From Clostridiaceae bacterium (GTDB taxonomy: Bacteria > Bacillota > Clostridia > Lachnospirales > Lachnospiraceae), in assembly GCA_902362865.1 (NCBI GenBank), contig CABIYE010000044.1, positions 1 through 20,554 on the forward strand: a stretch of DNA of 20,554 nt. Direction: 5' to 3'. Below the pieces are notes generated by a model. It was not told where the DNA came from, ran no database searches, and saw only the letters and a list, made by a program, of their open reading frames with translations. Shown piece by piece: positions 7,093-14,943 of this stretch (position 1 is its first letter; each line of letters begins with the position of its first letter). A program made the position numbers and the translations under genes.

Positions 7093-8235
7093 ATGAAAAA
7101 GATTGCGATTTTAGGTTCTACAGGTTCTATCGGGACACAAACGCTGGAGATTGTGAGAGAAAATAAGGATATTGAAGTCCTGGGAATGGCTGCAGGAAGT
7201 AATGTACAGCTTCTGGAGAAGCAGATACGAGAGTTTTCTCCGAAACTTGTGGCTGTATGGACGGAAGAGAAAGCCAGGGAGCTGAAAGAGCGAATCCGGG
7301 ATTTGGATGTACGTGTGGTCTGTGGGATGGAAGGATTGATTGAAGTAGCGGTCATACCTGAGATAGAGATTTTGGTGACGGCGATTGTGGGCATGATAGG
7401 AATCCGGCCTACAGTAGAAGCAATTAAGGCAGGCAAGAATATTGCGCTTGCCAATAAAGAGACGCTTGTGACAGCAGGACACATTATTATGCCGCTGGCC
7501 AAAGAACGCCATGTGTCAATTCTTCCTGTAGACAGTGAGCATAGCGCTATATTTCAATCTCTTCAGGGAGGACAGAAAAAAGCGGTGAAGAAGATTCTTC
7601 TTACGGCGTCCGGCGGACCTTTCCGGGGAAAGAAAGAAGAGGAGCTTTTAAACATTTGTGTGGAAGATGCATTGAAGCATCCGAATTGGCAGATGGGAAA
7701 GAAAATTACCATTGATTCTTCTACTATGGTAAATAAAGGATTAGAGGTTATTGAGGCAAAATGGCTGTTTGGTGTATCTGTAGATGATGTACAGGTAGTG
7801 GTACAGCCTCAGAGTGTCATTCATTCTATGGTAGAGTATGTGGATGGGGCAATTATTGCAGAACTGGGAACGCCGGATATGAAACTGCCCATACAATATG
7901 CACTCTACTATCCTGAACGCCGTTATCTTCCGGGAGAACGCCTGGATTTCTGGAAACTGGGGAAATTGGAATTTGAGAAACCGGATATGGATACTTTTTA
8001 TGGACTGTCGCTTGCTTATGAAGCCGGACGGGCCGGCGGAACACTTCCGACAGTGTTTAATGCGGCAAACGAACTGGCAGTCAGCCTGTTTTTAAAACGG
8101 CAGATTAAGTATCTGGAGATTATTGAGATTATTGAGGATTGTATGAGGGCACACAGGAATATAAAAGAACCGACATTAGAGCAGGTTCTTGATACAGAAC
8201 AGGAAACCTATGACCGTATTAATAGCAGGAGGTAG
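7093..8235 (+). CDS. dxr: 1-deoxy-D-xylulose 5-phosphate reductoisomerase
   Basis: Dxr makes 2-C-methyl-D-erythritol 4-phosphate from DXP with NADPH, the first committed step of the MEP isoprenoid pathway. Its 380 residues carry the N-terminal dinucleotide-binding motif ILGSTGSIG, LANKETLVTAG, the metal- and substrate-binding PVDSEHSAIFQ, and LTASGGPFRG. HPNWQMGKKITIDSSTMVNK and NAANE follow, all strongly conserved. It sits 36 bases after cdsA with a GAGGA ribosome binding site. Its product ultimately feeds the prenyl donors used by UppS in the same operon. The cell therefore uses the MEP pathway. Confidence 0.97.
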   Translation: MKKIAILGSTGSIGTQTLEIVRENKDIEVLGMAAGSNVQLLEKQIREFSPKLVAVWTEEKARELKERIRDLDVRVVCGMEGLIEVAVIPEIEILVTAIVGMIGIRPTVEAIKAGKNIALANKETLVTAGHIIMPLAKERHVSILPVDSEHSAIFQSLQGGQKKAVKKILLTASGGPFRGKKEEELLNICVEDALKHPNWQMGKKITIDSSTMVNKGLEVIEAKWLFGVSVDDVQVVVQPQSVIHSMVEYVDGAIIAELGTPDMKLPIQYALYYPERRYLPGERLDFWKLGKLEFEKPDMDTFYGLSLAYEAGRAGGTLPTVFNAANELAVSLFLKRQIKYLEIIEIIEDCMRAHRNIKEPTLEQVLDTEQETYDRINSRR

Positions 8236-8238
8236 ATT

Positions 8239-9273
8239 TTGGGTATTATAATTGCACTTTTATTATTTAGCTTTATTGTTTTCTTTCATGAACTGGGGCA
8301 TTTCTTGTTGGCGAAGAAGAATGGAATTGATGTAGAGGAATTTGCAATCGGAATGGGTCCTCTGCTTCTTTCCAAAGACTATAAGGGAACCAGATATGCA
8401 CTCCGATTGCTGCCGATTGGAGGGGCGTGCATGATGGGAGAAGATGATGAGGCAACGGGCACAAAGGGAAATTTTCACAGTAAATCCGTGTGGGCAAGGA
8501 TTTCTGTCATTGCTGCGGGACCGGTGTTTAATTTCATTCTTGCCTTTTTATTTTCCGTGATTTTGGTAGCAATGACTGGATATGATGAGCCGGTGGCGGC
8601 AGATGTAAATGAAGGATATCCGGCGGCGGAGGCAGGAATGCAACCAGGTGATGTGATTGTCCGGATGGGAGATAAAAAGATTAATCTTTTTAGGGAAATA
8701 TCTACGTATAATCAATTCCATCAGGGAGAGGACGTGGAAGTAACCTACCTGCGGGACGGAGAAGAGCATGTGGTGACTATGGCGCCCAAATATAATGAAG
8801 AGGCGGAATATTACATGCTTGGAATTGTGAGAGGCAACAATCAAAAAGCAACGGTTCTGACGGCTCTGCAGTATGGAGTCTATGAGGTGAAATATTGGAT
8901 TTGTACGACGGTATCCAGTCTTGGAATGCTGGTAACCGGTCAAGTTGGCATTAATGATCTGTCAGGACCGGTTGGTATTGTGGATATGGTAGATGATACT
9001 TATAAGTCGAGTGTCAGTTATGGCGCTTCCGCAGTTGTTGCGAATATGTTGAATCTTGCAATCCTTTTGTCGGCCAATCTGGGTGTCATGAACCTTCTGC
9101 CGATTCCTGCATTGGATGGAGGACGCCTGGTATTCCTGATTATAGAGGCTGTCCGCAGAAAGAAAATCCCGCCGGAAAAAGAAGGGTATGTGCATTTTGC
9201 AGGATTCGTGCTGCTGATGGTTCTGATGGTAGTCGTTATGTTCAATGATATACAGAGAATATTCCTGAATTAG
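8239..9273 (+). CDS. rseP: RIP metalloprotease RseP / site-2 protease
   Basis: This intramembrane zinc protease of the site-2 family cleaves membrane-embedded anti-sigma factors and remnant signal peptides (RasP in Bacillus). The 344-residue protein has the catalytic HELGH (His17, Glu18, His21) in its first membrane helix. One PDZ domain lies at about 115-185 (GYPAAEAGMQPGDVIV). The second zinc-binding motif is LPIPALDGGRL, with Asp293, and two or three further helices end the protein. It starts at a TTG six bases after AGGAGG, which overlaps the dxr stop region. It closes the operon: ispG and polC, which commonly follow in Clostridia, are absent, and a terminator comes next. Confidence 0.95.
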   Translation: MGIIIALLLFSFIVFFHELGHFLLAKKNGIDVEEFAIGMGPLLLSKDYKGTRYALRLLPIGGACMMGEDDEATGTKGNFHSKSVWARISVIAAGPVFNFILAFLFSVILVAMTGYDEPVAADVNEGYPAAEAGMQPGDVIVRMGDKKINLFREISTYNQFHQGEDVEVTYLRDGEEHVVTMAPKYNEEAEYYMLGIVRGNNQKATVLTALQYGVYEVKYWICTTVSSLGMLVTGQVGINDLSGPVGIVDMVDDTYKSSVSYGASAVVANMLNLAILLSANLGVMNLLPIPALDGGRLVFLIIEAVRRKKIPPEKEGYVHFAGFVLLMVLMVVVMFNDIQRIFLN

Positions 9274-9289
9274 GTTATAGAAGAGAAGA

Positions 9290-9328
9290 GGAGCCCGGAC
9301 TCGTATGAGCCGCGGGCTCCCTTTGGTT
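9290..9328. terminator. Bidirectional terminator between rseP and the aminopeptidase P gene
   Basis: GGAGCCCG (9290-9297) pairs perfectly with CGGGCTCC (9313-9320). The 15-base loop can form a further short ACTC/GAG stem. CTTTGGTTTC follows on the plus strand, and a run rich in T and C follows the hairpin on the minus strand. It lies between two convergent genes, so it probably ends both transcripts. Confidence 0.75.
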
Positions 9329-9342
9329 TCTGAACGGGATTC

Positions 9343-11130
9343 TTAGATTGCGCGTGTGTATTCTTTCAACCATTCCCGCTCTTCATCATTCAGGTGAGGT
9401 GCAATAATTTCGTATACTTTTGCGTGGTATTCATTCAGCTGCTTTTTGTCTTCTGCAGTCATCATGTCAGGCAGTACAGCATCCAGGTCAATGGGGACGT
9501 AGGTGATTGGTTCAAAATACATGAACTGTCCATACTCGTTGGCAATTCCTTTTCTAACTACCATTTCATTTTCGGTACGGATTCCATGGGAACCTTCAAT
9601 GTAGATACCTGGTTCATTTGTAATAACCATGCCTTCCTCCAGAGGAGCTTTCTCCTTTTCGCGGATTGCAATACGGAAACCGCTTGGCGCTTCATGGATA
9701 TTCATTAAATATCCGACGCCGTGGCCTGTGCCATGATTAAAGTTGATTCCCCGCTCCCAGGCCGGCTGTCTTGCCAGAATATCTAAGTTATATCCTGCTG
9801 TGCCGTATAAGAACACAGCTCTTGCAAGATGCAGATTGCAGAGAAGAACGGTAGTAAAGTCTTCTTTCATGCGGTCAGTCAGCTTGCCGAAAGCAAAGGT
9901 TCTGGTGATGTCCGTGGAACCCTCCAGATATCCGCCGCCGGTATCTGTCAGGAACAGACCGTCCGTTACAACGGGAATATCTGTCTCAGGTGTTGCAGCA
10001 TAGTGGACGATAGCAGCATGCTCGCCGGAACCGCAGATTGGCTCAAAACTCTGCCACAGATAGCCTTCTTGTTCTTTGCGGAAGGAGTCCAGTTTTTCAG
10101 CGGCGCTTAGTTCGGTGATTTCAATTTTGCCTACATTTTTCTTCAGCCAGTACATGAATCTGGTAACAGCTACGCCGTCTTTGATATGGGCATTGATGAT
10201 ATTCTTAAGCTCTACTTCGTTTTTCATAGCCTTCATAAGAATCTCCGGATTCATCTGTTCAATGACTTTGACGCCTTCCGGAAGATTGTTATATAAGGCA
10301 TAATTCAATCTTGACGGATCAACCAGGACAGCATCTCCATTCCGGAAGGATTTGACGTCTTCGTAAATTGCATTGTACGGATGGAGAGAAATGTTGTCCT
10401 TTGCCAATTTTTCCTTTATCTCTTCAGAAAGCTTCCGCTCGTCAACATAGAACTTCATCTCATCCATGGTAATGATGGCGTAGGACAAAAGTAACGGGAA
10501 ATATTCAATATCATCTCCGCGGAGATTGGTGGTCCAGCAGATGTCGTCTAGTGCTGCAACTACGTGGACATTAGCTCCCGCAGTTTTCATTGCTTCACGG
10601 ATGCGGGACAATTTGCTTGCCGTGCTTTCTCCTGTGTATTCTTCTCCAAGGGCGAATGCCGGTTTTTCAGAAAGAGGTGGTCTGTCTTCCCAGATTTCGT
10701 CAATCAGATCCATGGAATAATTAATCTTGCCTTCTTTTGCCAGGACGGCTGCTTCTAATGACTGTCCTTCCCCCATGGCAACTACGCGGCCGTCAAAACC
10801 GAGGGTGCCGCCCTGCGGCAGGATACCGGCAATATACTCTTCTACGGTAGGAACGCCCGGTTCGCCCATTTTGAAAAGCGTAACGCCGCTTCCTTCAAGC
10901 TGCTGCGCTGCCTGGATGAAATATCTTCCATCTGTCCAGAGACCGGCTTCATCCTTTGTGATTACTGCAGTTCCGGCAGAACCCGTAAATCCTGTGATAA
11001 AAGCTCTTGCCTTAAAATGTTCCCCAACATATTCACTCTGATGGTTATCATCGGTAGGAACGAGATAGGCATCAAAATGATTTTTTTCCATCAATGCACG
11101 CAAGGCATTGATTCTTTCAGGTATATTCAT
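9343..11130 (-). CDS. Aminopeptidase P family protein (Xaa-Pro aminopeptidase, M24B)
   Basis: Enzymes of this family remove the N-terminal residue from peptides whose second residue is proline, using two Mn or Zn ions. The 595-residue protein has the long architecture of cytosolic eukaryotic-type aminopeptidase P: two creatinase-like N-terminal domains (about 1-155 and 160-310) and a pita-bread catalytic domain (about 315-530), then a C-terminal extension. All five metal ligands are present: Asp396 and Asp407 (DTGGGYLEGSTDITRT), His470 (NHGTGHGVGYL), Glu506 (NEPGIY) and Glu520 (GIRTENEMVV). There is no signal peptide, so it is cytoplasmic. AAAGGAGG precedes the ATG. It is monocistronic and convergent with rseP. 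Confidence 0.93.
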   Translation of the reverse strand: MNIPERINALRALMEKNHFDAYLVPTDDNHQSEYVGEHFKARAFITGFTGSAGTAVITKDEAGLWTDGRYFIQAAQQLEGSGVTLFKMGEPGVPTVEEYIAGILPQGGTLGFDGRVVAMGEGQSLEAAVLAKEGKINYSMDLIDEIWEDRPPLSEKPAFALGEEYTGESTASKLSRIREAMKTAGANVHVVAALDDICWTTNLRGDDIEYFPLLLSYAIITMDEMKFYVDERKLSEEIKEKLAKDNISLHPYNAIYEDVKSFRNGDAVLVDPSRLNYALYNNLPEGVKVIEQMNPEILMKAMKNEVELKNIINAHIKDGVAVTRFMYWLKKNVGKIEITELSAAEKLDSFRKEQEGYLWQSFEPICGSGEHAAIVHYAATPETDIPVVTDGLFLTDTGGGYLEGSTDITRTFAFGKLTDRMKEDFTTVLLCNLHLARAVFLYGTAGYNLDILARQPAWERGINFNHGTGHGVGYLMNIHEAPSGFRIAIREKEKAPLEEGMVITNEPGIYIEGSHGIRTENEMVVRKGIANEYGQFMYFEPITYVPIDLDAVLPDMMTAEDKKQLNEYHAKVYEIIAPHLNDEEREWLKEYTRAI

Positions 11131-11160
11131 GTTTAAAACCTCCTTTAATTACCCTGTCTG

Positions 11161-11189
11161 TCTATAAATTTTAACACATTTATTTGCAA
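11161..11189 (-). promoter_or_regulatory. Promoter of the aminopeptidase P gene
   Basis: On the minus strand TTGCAA (11184-11189) and TATAGA (11161-11166) are 17 bases apart. Transcription would begin near 11154, leaving about 24 bases before the ATG, enough for the AAAGGAGG site. An alternative extended -10 (TGT then TAAAAT, 11168-11176) overlaps it. The -35 hexamer is the same TTGCAA that serves the divergent gene, since the surrounding ATTTGCAAAT is a perfect palindrome. Confidence 0.55.
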
Positions 11190-11212
11190 ATTGACAGGAA
11201 TAATTATATAAT
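11184..11212 (+). promoter_or_regulatory. Promoter of the metallophosphoesterase gene
   Basis: TTGCAA (11184-11189) and a perfect TATAAT (11207-11212) are separated by exactly 17 bases. Transcription would start near 11219. That is three bases before an in-frame ATG at 11222 and about 39 bases before a TTG at 11258 that has a ribosome binding site, which affects the choice of start for the gene. Confidence 0.68.
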
Positions 11213-11257
11213 CAAAAAAGAATGCGAAACGAAAAACTAAGTATCGGGAGTGGGGAA

Positions 11258-12115
11258 TTGAAGAAATTAGCAACTGTAATTGGAAGTATGACAATATTTG
11301 GAATGTTGGAGGTATTCCGCGAGCAGAAGTGTTTCCGTGTCAGAAAATATAAGATAGACGTACCGGACAGATGGAAGCCGGACAGACCGGTACATATGGT
11401 ATTCCTTTCCGATCTTCACGGGAAGGAGTATGGAGAAGAGAATGAAAAGCTTGTAAGGGCAGTCAGGCAGGAAGCTCCTGATTTGATTTTTTGCGGCGGC
11501 GATATGCTGGTGCGCGGCAGGGAAGATACGGCTGCGAAAGCAGTCCGCTTCATTAGAAAACTTTCAGCCATTGCTCCGGTTTTCTGTGCTAATGGAAACC
11601 ACGAACAGAAAATGCGCGAGAATCCTGAATTTTATGATAATCTCTACCAAAGGTATCGTGCAGCTCTGGATTCCGACGTCTGTTTTCTGGAGAATGATTC
11701 TGCAGATATTTCGGTAAATGGAATGGATATGACGGTTACAGGATTGGAAATCCCGGTTGGCTGCTATGGGCATCTTAAGAAGCGGCCTCTTCAGATGCAG
11801 GAGATACAGTCGCGTATTGGTTATGCAGAGAAAGACAGGTATCAGATTCTTCTGGCGCATAACCCGGTTTATATGGAGCAGTATCAGGAGTGGGGAGCAA
11901 AGCTGACATTAGCAGGACATTTGCATGGCGGGATAGTAAGAATCCCGGGTATTGGCGGATTGATTACGCCTCAGATTCAGCTGTTCCCTAAGTATTCGGG
12001 GGATTTGTATTATGATGGCGAGTATTATGGAATCGTTAGCCGAGGCCTGGGTACGCATACAGTGAATATCCGTTTGTTTAATATGGCAGAATTGGTGTCT
12101 GTGTCCCTGGAATAA
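11258..12115 (+). CDS. Calcineurin-like metallophosphoesterase (YkuE/YaeI type)
   Basis: This is a binuclear metal-dependent phosphoesterase. All family motifs are visible (numbered from the ATG at 11222): LSDLHG (Asp64, His66), GGD (Asp94), GNHE (Asn126, His127), His213 in LLAHNP, and GHLHGG (His233, His235). The sequence near ITPQIQLFPKYSG is typical of the YkuE/YaeI group, whose members hydrolyse lipid-linked or wall-related phosphodiesters; the true substrate is unknown. A hydrophobic N-terminal stretch (LATVIGSMTIFGML) may attach it to the membrane. The TTG at 11258 is chosen because GGGAG lies seven bases upstream and the promoter would leave only about three leader bases before the ATG at 11222. 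Starting at that ATG would add 12 residues. It is divergent from the aminopeptidase gene. Confidence 0.85.
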   Translation: MKKLATVIGSMTIFGMLEVFREQKCFRVRKYKIDVPDRWKPDRPVHMVFLSDLHGKEYGEENEKLVRAVRQEAPDLIFCGGDMLVRGREDTAAKAVRFIRKLSAIAPVFCANGNHEQKMRENPEFYDNLYQRYRAALDSDVCFLENDSADISVNGMDMTVTGLEIPVGCYGHLKKRPLQMQEIQSRIGYAEKDRYQILLAHNPVYMEQYQEWGAKLTLAGHLHGGIVRIPGIGGLITPQIQLFPKYSGDLYYDGEYYGIVSRGLGTHTVNIRLFNMAELVSVSLE

Positions 12116-12119
12116 CTAC

Positions 12120-12148
12120 TTGTGTAACGGTACGGATTCTAGTATAAT
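12120..12148 (+). promoter_or_regulatory. Promoter of scpA-scpB
   Basis: TTGTGT (12120-12125) and a perfect TATAAT (12143-12148) are 17 bases apart. The -35 begins five bases after the metallophosphoesterase stop. Transcription would begin near 12155, about 35 bases before the scpA start. Confidence 0.65.
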
Positions 12149-12189
12149 AAAAAGGCTGGCATAAATGGGAAAGAGGTATTGATTGGCTT

Positions 12190-12966
12190 ATGGGCATACC
12201 GGTGAAGCTGCAAGTGTTTGAAGGTCCCCTGGATCTTCTCCTGCACTTAATTGATAAGAATAAAATTGATATTTATGATATTCCGATTGTGGAGATTACC
12301 AATCAATATATGGAATATATTCAGGCAATGGAGAAGAGCGATCTGAATGTGATGAGTGAATTTCTTCTGATGGCTGCTACTCTTCTGGATATTAAATGCA
12401 GGATGCTTCTTCCAAAAGAAGTGAATGAAGAGGGAGAAGAAGAAGATCCCAGGCAGGAATTGGTAGAACAGCTCCTTCAATATAAGATGTACAAATATAT
12501 GTCTTATGAACTGAAAGACAGGCAGATCGAAGGAGATATGGTTCTCTATAAAGAACCTACCATCCCTGAGGAAGTAAAGAATTACGAGGAACCTGTGGAT
12601 CTGGATGCGCTTCTTGACGGGCTGACGCTGGCGAAGCTGAACCAGATTTTTCAGGATGTGATGAAAAAGCAGGGAGATAAGATTGATCCGCTCAGGAGTA
12701 AATTCGGGAAGATAGAAAAGGAAGAAGTAACCTTGCCGGAGAAGCTGGATTTTGTAGAGGGTTATGCAAGACAACACAAGAAGTTTTCTTTTCGTTCCCT
12801 GTTAAAGACACAGAGTTCTAAGACACAGATTGTCGTAACTTTTCTTGCAATCCTTGAGATGATGAAGACGGGGAAGATAAGGATTGAGCAGGAACAGCCA
12901 TTTGAAGATATAATGATAACATCAATGATAGAGCAGGATGGGAAGGAAGCAGAAAGTGGAGATTAA
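12190..12966 (+). CDS. scpA: Segregation and condensation protein A (kleisin)
   Basis: ScpA is the kleisin subunit that bridges the SMC ATPase heads, with ScpB, in the bacterial condensin that organises and segregates chromosomes. The 258-residue protein opens with the characteristic VKLQVFEGPLDLLLHLIDKN. The N-terminal helical domain (about 1-100) binds the SMC neck and contains SEFLLMAATLLDIKCRMLLP. A charged middle region follows, then a C-terminal winged-helix region (about 180-250, VTFLAILEMMKTGKIRIEQE). AAGAGG lies 13 bases before the ATG, so initiation may be weak. It overlaps scpB, which points to coupled translation of the two partners. Confidence 0.95.
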   Translation: MGIPVKLQVFEGPLDLLLHLIDKNKIDIYDIPIVEITNQYMEYIQAMEKSDLNVMSEFLLMAATLLDIKCRMLLPKEVNEEGEEEDPRQELVEQLLQYKMYKYMSYELKDRQIEGDMVLYKEPTIPEEVKNYEEPVDLDALLDGLTLAKLNQIFQDVMKKQGDKIDPLRSKFGKIEKEEVTLPEKLDFVEGYARQHKKFSFRSLLKTQSSKTQIVVTFLAILEMMKTGKIRIEQEQPFEDIMITSMIEQDGKEAESGD

Positions 12967-13525
12967 TAGATTAGAGGGGATTATCGAAGCGATTCTTTTT
13001 ACAATGGGGAATTCGGTGGAATTAAGCAGGATTGCGGCGGCAATCGAACATGACGAAGCTACGACCCGGAAGATTATTTACAATATGATGGATAAGTATG
13101 AGGCACAGGATAGAGGCATAAGGATTATCGAACTGGAAAATTCTTTTCAGATGTGTACAAAGACGGAGATGTATGAATATCTGATCCGGATTGCAAAGCA
13201 GCCAAGGCGGTATACATTGACGGATGTACAGTTGGAGACACTGTCGATTATTGCATATAAGCAGCCGGTGACGAAGCTGGAGATTGAGAAAATCCGCGGT
13301 GTGAAGTCAGACCATGCGGTAAATAAGCTGATTGAGTATAACCTGGTTTGTGAACTGGGGCGTTTGGATGCTCCGGGAAGACCGCTTCTTTTTGGGACGA
13401 CGGAAGAGTTTTTGAGAAGGTTCAGTGTGCATTCCCTGGACGAGCTTCCCAGTCCGAATCCGGAACAGGTGGAGAATTTTAAAACAGAAGCAGAAGAAGA
13501 GGCGCAATTGAAATTAAAGGTATAG
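12956..13525 (+). CDS. scpB: Segregation and condensation protein B
   Basis: ScpB dimers bind ScpA and complete the SMC condensin complex. The protein has two winged-helix domains. The first begins MEINRLEGIIEAILFTMGNS; the second includes QPRRYTLTDVQLETLSIIAY, followed by KQPVTKLEIEKIRGVKSD. RPLLFGTTEEFLRRF closes the conserved part. The acidic tail is variable in the family. A GTG at 12956 (189 residues) is preferred because AAGGAA lies seven bases upstream and the protein then begins like other ScpB proteins. An ATG at 12938 would add six residues. Either start overlaps the end of scpA. Confidence 0.94.
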   Translation: MEINRLEGIIEAILFTMGNSVELSRIAAAIEHDEATTRKIIYNMMDKYEAQDRGIRIIELENSFQMCTKTEMYEYLIRIAKQPRRYTLTDVQLETLSIIAYKQPVTKLEIEKIRGVKSDHAVNKLIEYNLVCELGRLDAPGRPLLFGTTEEFLRRFSVHSLDELPSPNPEQVENFKTEAEEEAQLKLKV

Positions 13526-13577
13526 ATTGTCTGCCGGATACATAAACTTACTGTAACTTTAGTTTTATGGTGTCGGT

Positions 13578-14792
13578 ATGAGAGTAAGAAAATGGATAGC
13601 TGGTTTTTTGGTTATAATCCTTCTGTCGGGAAGCTTTGGGGGTCGTGCCTGTGGGGAGGAAGCAGCGCCGGAGGAACTTAAGAATCTGTACGCCCGGTCA
13701 GCGGTATTGTTAGATGCTGACAGCGGGCGTGTTTTATTTGGCAAGGAGGAGAATGTGCCCCGCCCCATGGCAAGCACCACAAAGATTATGACTTGTATTC
13801 TGGCTCTTGAGAATGCAGATGAGGAGGAAATTGTAGGGATATCGGATGACGCTGCATCCCAGCCGCAGGTAAGGCTGGGGGTAAGGAAGGATGAGAACTA
13901 TTATTTAAAGGATTTGTTGTATTCTTTGATGTTGGAATCTCACAATGACAGCGCAGTGGCGATTGCGGAGCATGTTGCAGGAAGCGTGGAGGCATTTGCA
14001 GAGATGATGAACCGGAAAGCCCTGGATCTTGGATGTAAAGATACGCATTTTGTTACGCCCAACGGCCTGGACGCCCGGGACGAAAAGGGAGTTCATTCTA
14101 CTACAGCAAGAGACTTGGCTGTAATTATGAAATATTGTATCCGTGGTTCAGAAAAGAAAGAACGGTTTCTGGAAATCACAAGAACCAGAAGTTATACCTT
14201 TTCTGACGTCGATGGAAAAAGACAGTTCTCCTGCAGTAATCACAATGCATTTTTAGACATGATGGAGGGAGCGCTGTCGGGAAAGACGGGTTTCACCGGG
14301 GATGCCGGATACTGTTATGTGGGCGCTTTGGAAAGTGAAGGAAGAACTTTCGTTGTAGCTCTGCTGGCATGTGGCTGGCCTAATAATAAGGGGTATAAAT
14401 GGTCGGATACCAGGAAGCTGATGTCTTACGGGATGGAAAATTATCATTATCGGACACTGCGTACCGGCCTTTCTGATACTTACATAGAAGTAAAGGATGG
14501 AATCCCGGAGAATGGCCGGGTGAATGAGAAAGCTTATGTAGAAATATCTGTGCCGGAGGAAGAATGGCAGGCCCTTCTGAAAGACACAGAAGAGATCAAG
14601 GAATATTCTGAATGGAAGGAAAGCCTGGATGCCCCGGTGAAAAAGGGAGAGAAGGTGGGGAGTATTCGTTATTTTCTTGGCGATACGGTGATAAAAAGTG
14701 TGGAAGTAAAGACGTGCAAAAGTGTTTATGAGAGAACATTTAAATGGTGTTTGGCTCAAGTGGGGAAATGTTTCACTCTTTTTGCAGATTAA
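13578..14792 (+). CDS. D-alanyl-D-alanine carboxypeptidase (S11, DacF-like)
   Basis: This low-molecular-mass penicillin-binding protein trims the terminal D-Ala from peptidoglycan stem peptides outside the membrane. The 404-residue precursor has a signal peptide (KWIAGFLVIILLSGSFGG). The active-site motifs are in order: S66-T-T-K69, S121-H-N123 and K236-T-G238. The C-terminal beta domain (about 285-375) and a hydrophobic end (FKWCLAQVGKCFTLF), probably a membrane-associating helix, follow. It lies 52 bases after scpB, a neighbourhood common in Clostridia. The start has no strong ribosome binding site, only a weak GGTGTCGG, so expression may depend on readthrough from scpB. Whether it acts in vegetative growth or sporulation cannot be told. 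Confidence 0.93.
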   Translation: MRVRKWIAGFLVIILLSGSFGGRACGEEAAPEELKNLYARSAVLLDADSGRVLFGKEENVPRPMASTTKIMTCILALENADEEEIVGISDDAASQPQVRLGVRKDENYYLKDLLYSLMLESHNDSAVAIAEHVAGSVEAFAEMMNRKALDLGCKDTHFVTPNGLDARDEKGVHSTTARDLAVIMKYCIRGSEKKERFLEITRTRSYTFSDVDGKRQFSCSNHNAFLDMMEGALSGKTGFTGDAGYCYVGALESEGRTFVVALLACGWPNNKGYKWSDTRKLMSYGMENYHYRTLRTGLSDTYIEVKDGIPENGRVNEKAYVEISVPEEEWQALLKDTEEIKEYSEWKESLDAPVKKGEKVGSIRYFLGDTVIKSVEVKTCKSVYERTFKWCLAQVGKCFTLFAD

Positions 14793-14807
14793 AATAAATC
14801 AATAAAA

Positions 14808-14834
14808 ATGATTAATATCATCACTTTTCTTTTC
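14808..14834 (+). terminator. Weak A/T hairpin with T-rich tail after dacF-like gene
   Basis: ATGAT-TAAT-ATCAT (14808-14821) forms a five-pair A/T-rich stem with a four-base loop, followed by CACTTTTCTTTTC. The stem is too weak to be convincing alone, but it is the only terminator candidate after the carboxypeptidase gene. Confidence 0.3.
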
Positions 14835-14852
14835 CTATACGATATGTTAGGA
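14833..14852. promoter_or_regulatory. Imperfect dyad in the leuA leader, candidate operator
   Basis: TCCTA (14833-14837) and TAGGA (14848-14852) are inverted. AC at 14839-14840 pairs with GT at 14846-14847 if one extra T is allowed. The dyad overlaps a possible extended -10 (TGT then TAGGAT, 14845-14853), which has only a poor TTTTCT -35. It lies about 90 bases before the leuA start. A regulator could bind here, possibly the AraC-type domain of the LeuA fusion itself, but AraC-family sites are more often direct repeats. No T-box or leucine-rich leader peptide is visible. Confidence 0.3.
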
Positions 14853-14943
14853 TAGTAAAGAATAAAAAAAGACAATAAATTTGATAATTATTCATCTCGT
14901 TTGTGGAGTGATTGTCGGATAAAGATAGAAGGAGAGATTATTT

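Noticed and set aside
9394..11041. Several plus-strand open frames opposite the aminopeptidase gene
   Set aside because: The minus-strand gene has all metal ligands, correct length and a strong ribosome binding site; the others are antisense shadows.
14793..14943. T-box riboswitch or leucine leader peptide upstream of leuA
   Set aside because: The gap is only 151 bases, with no TGGNACCGCG-type antiterminator sequence, no leucine-rich short open frame and no strong terminator before the gene.
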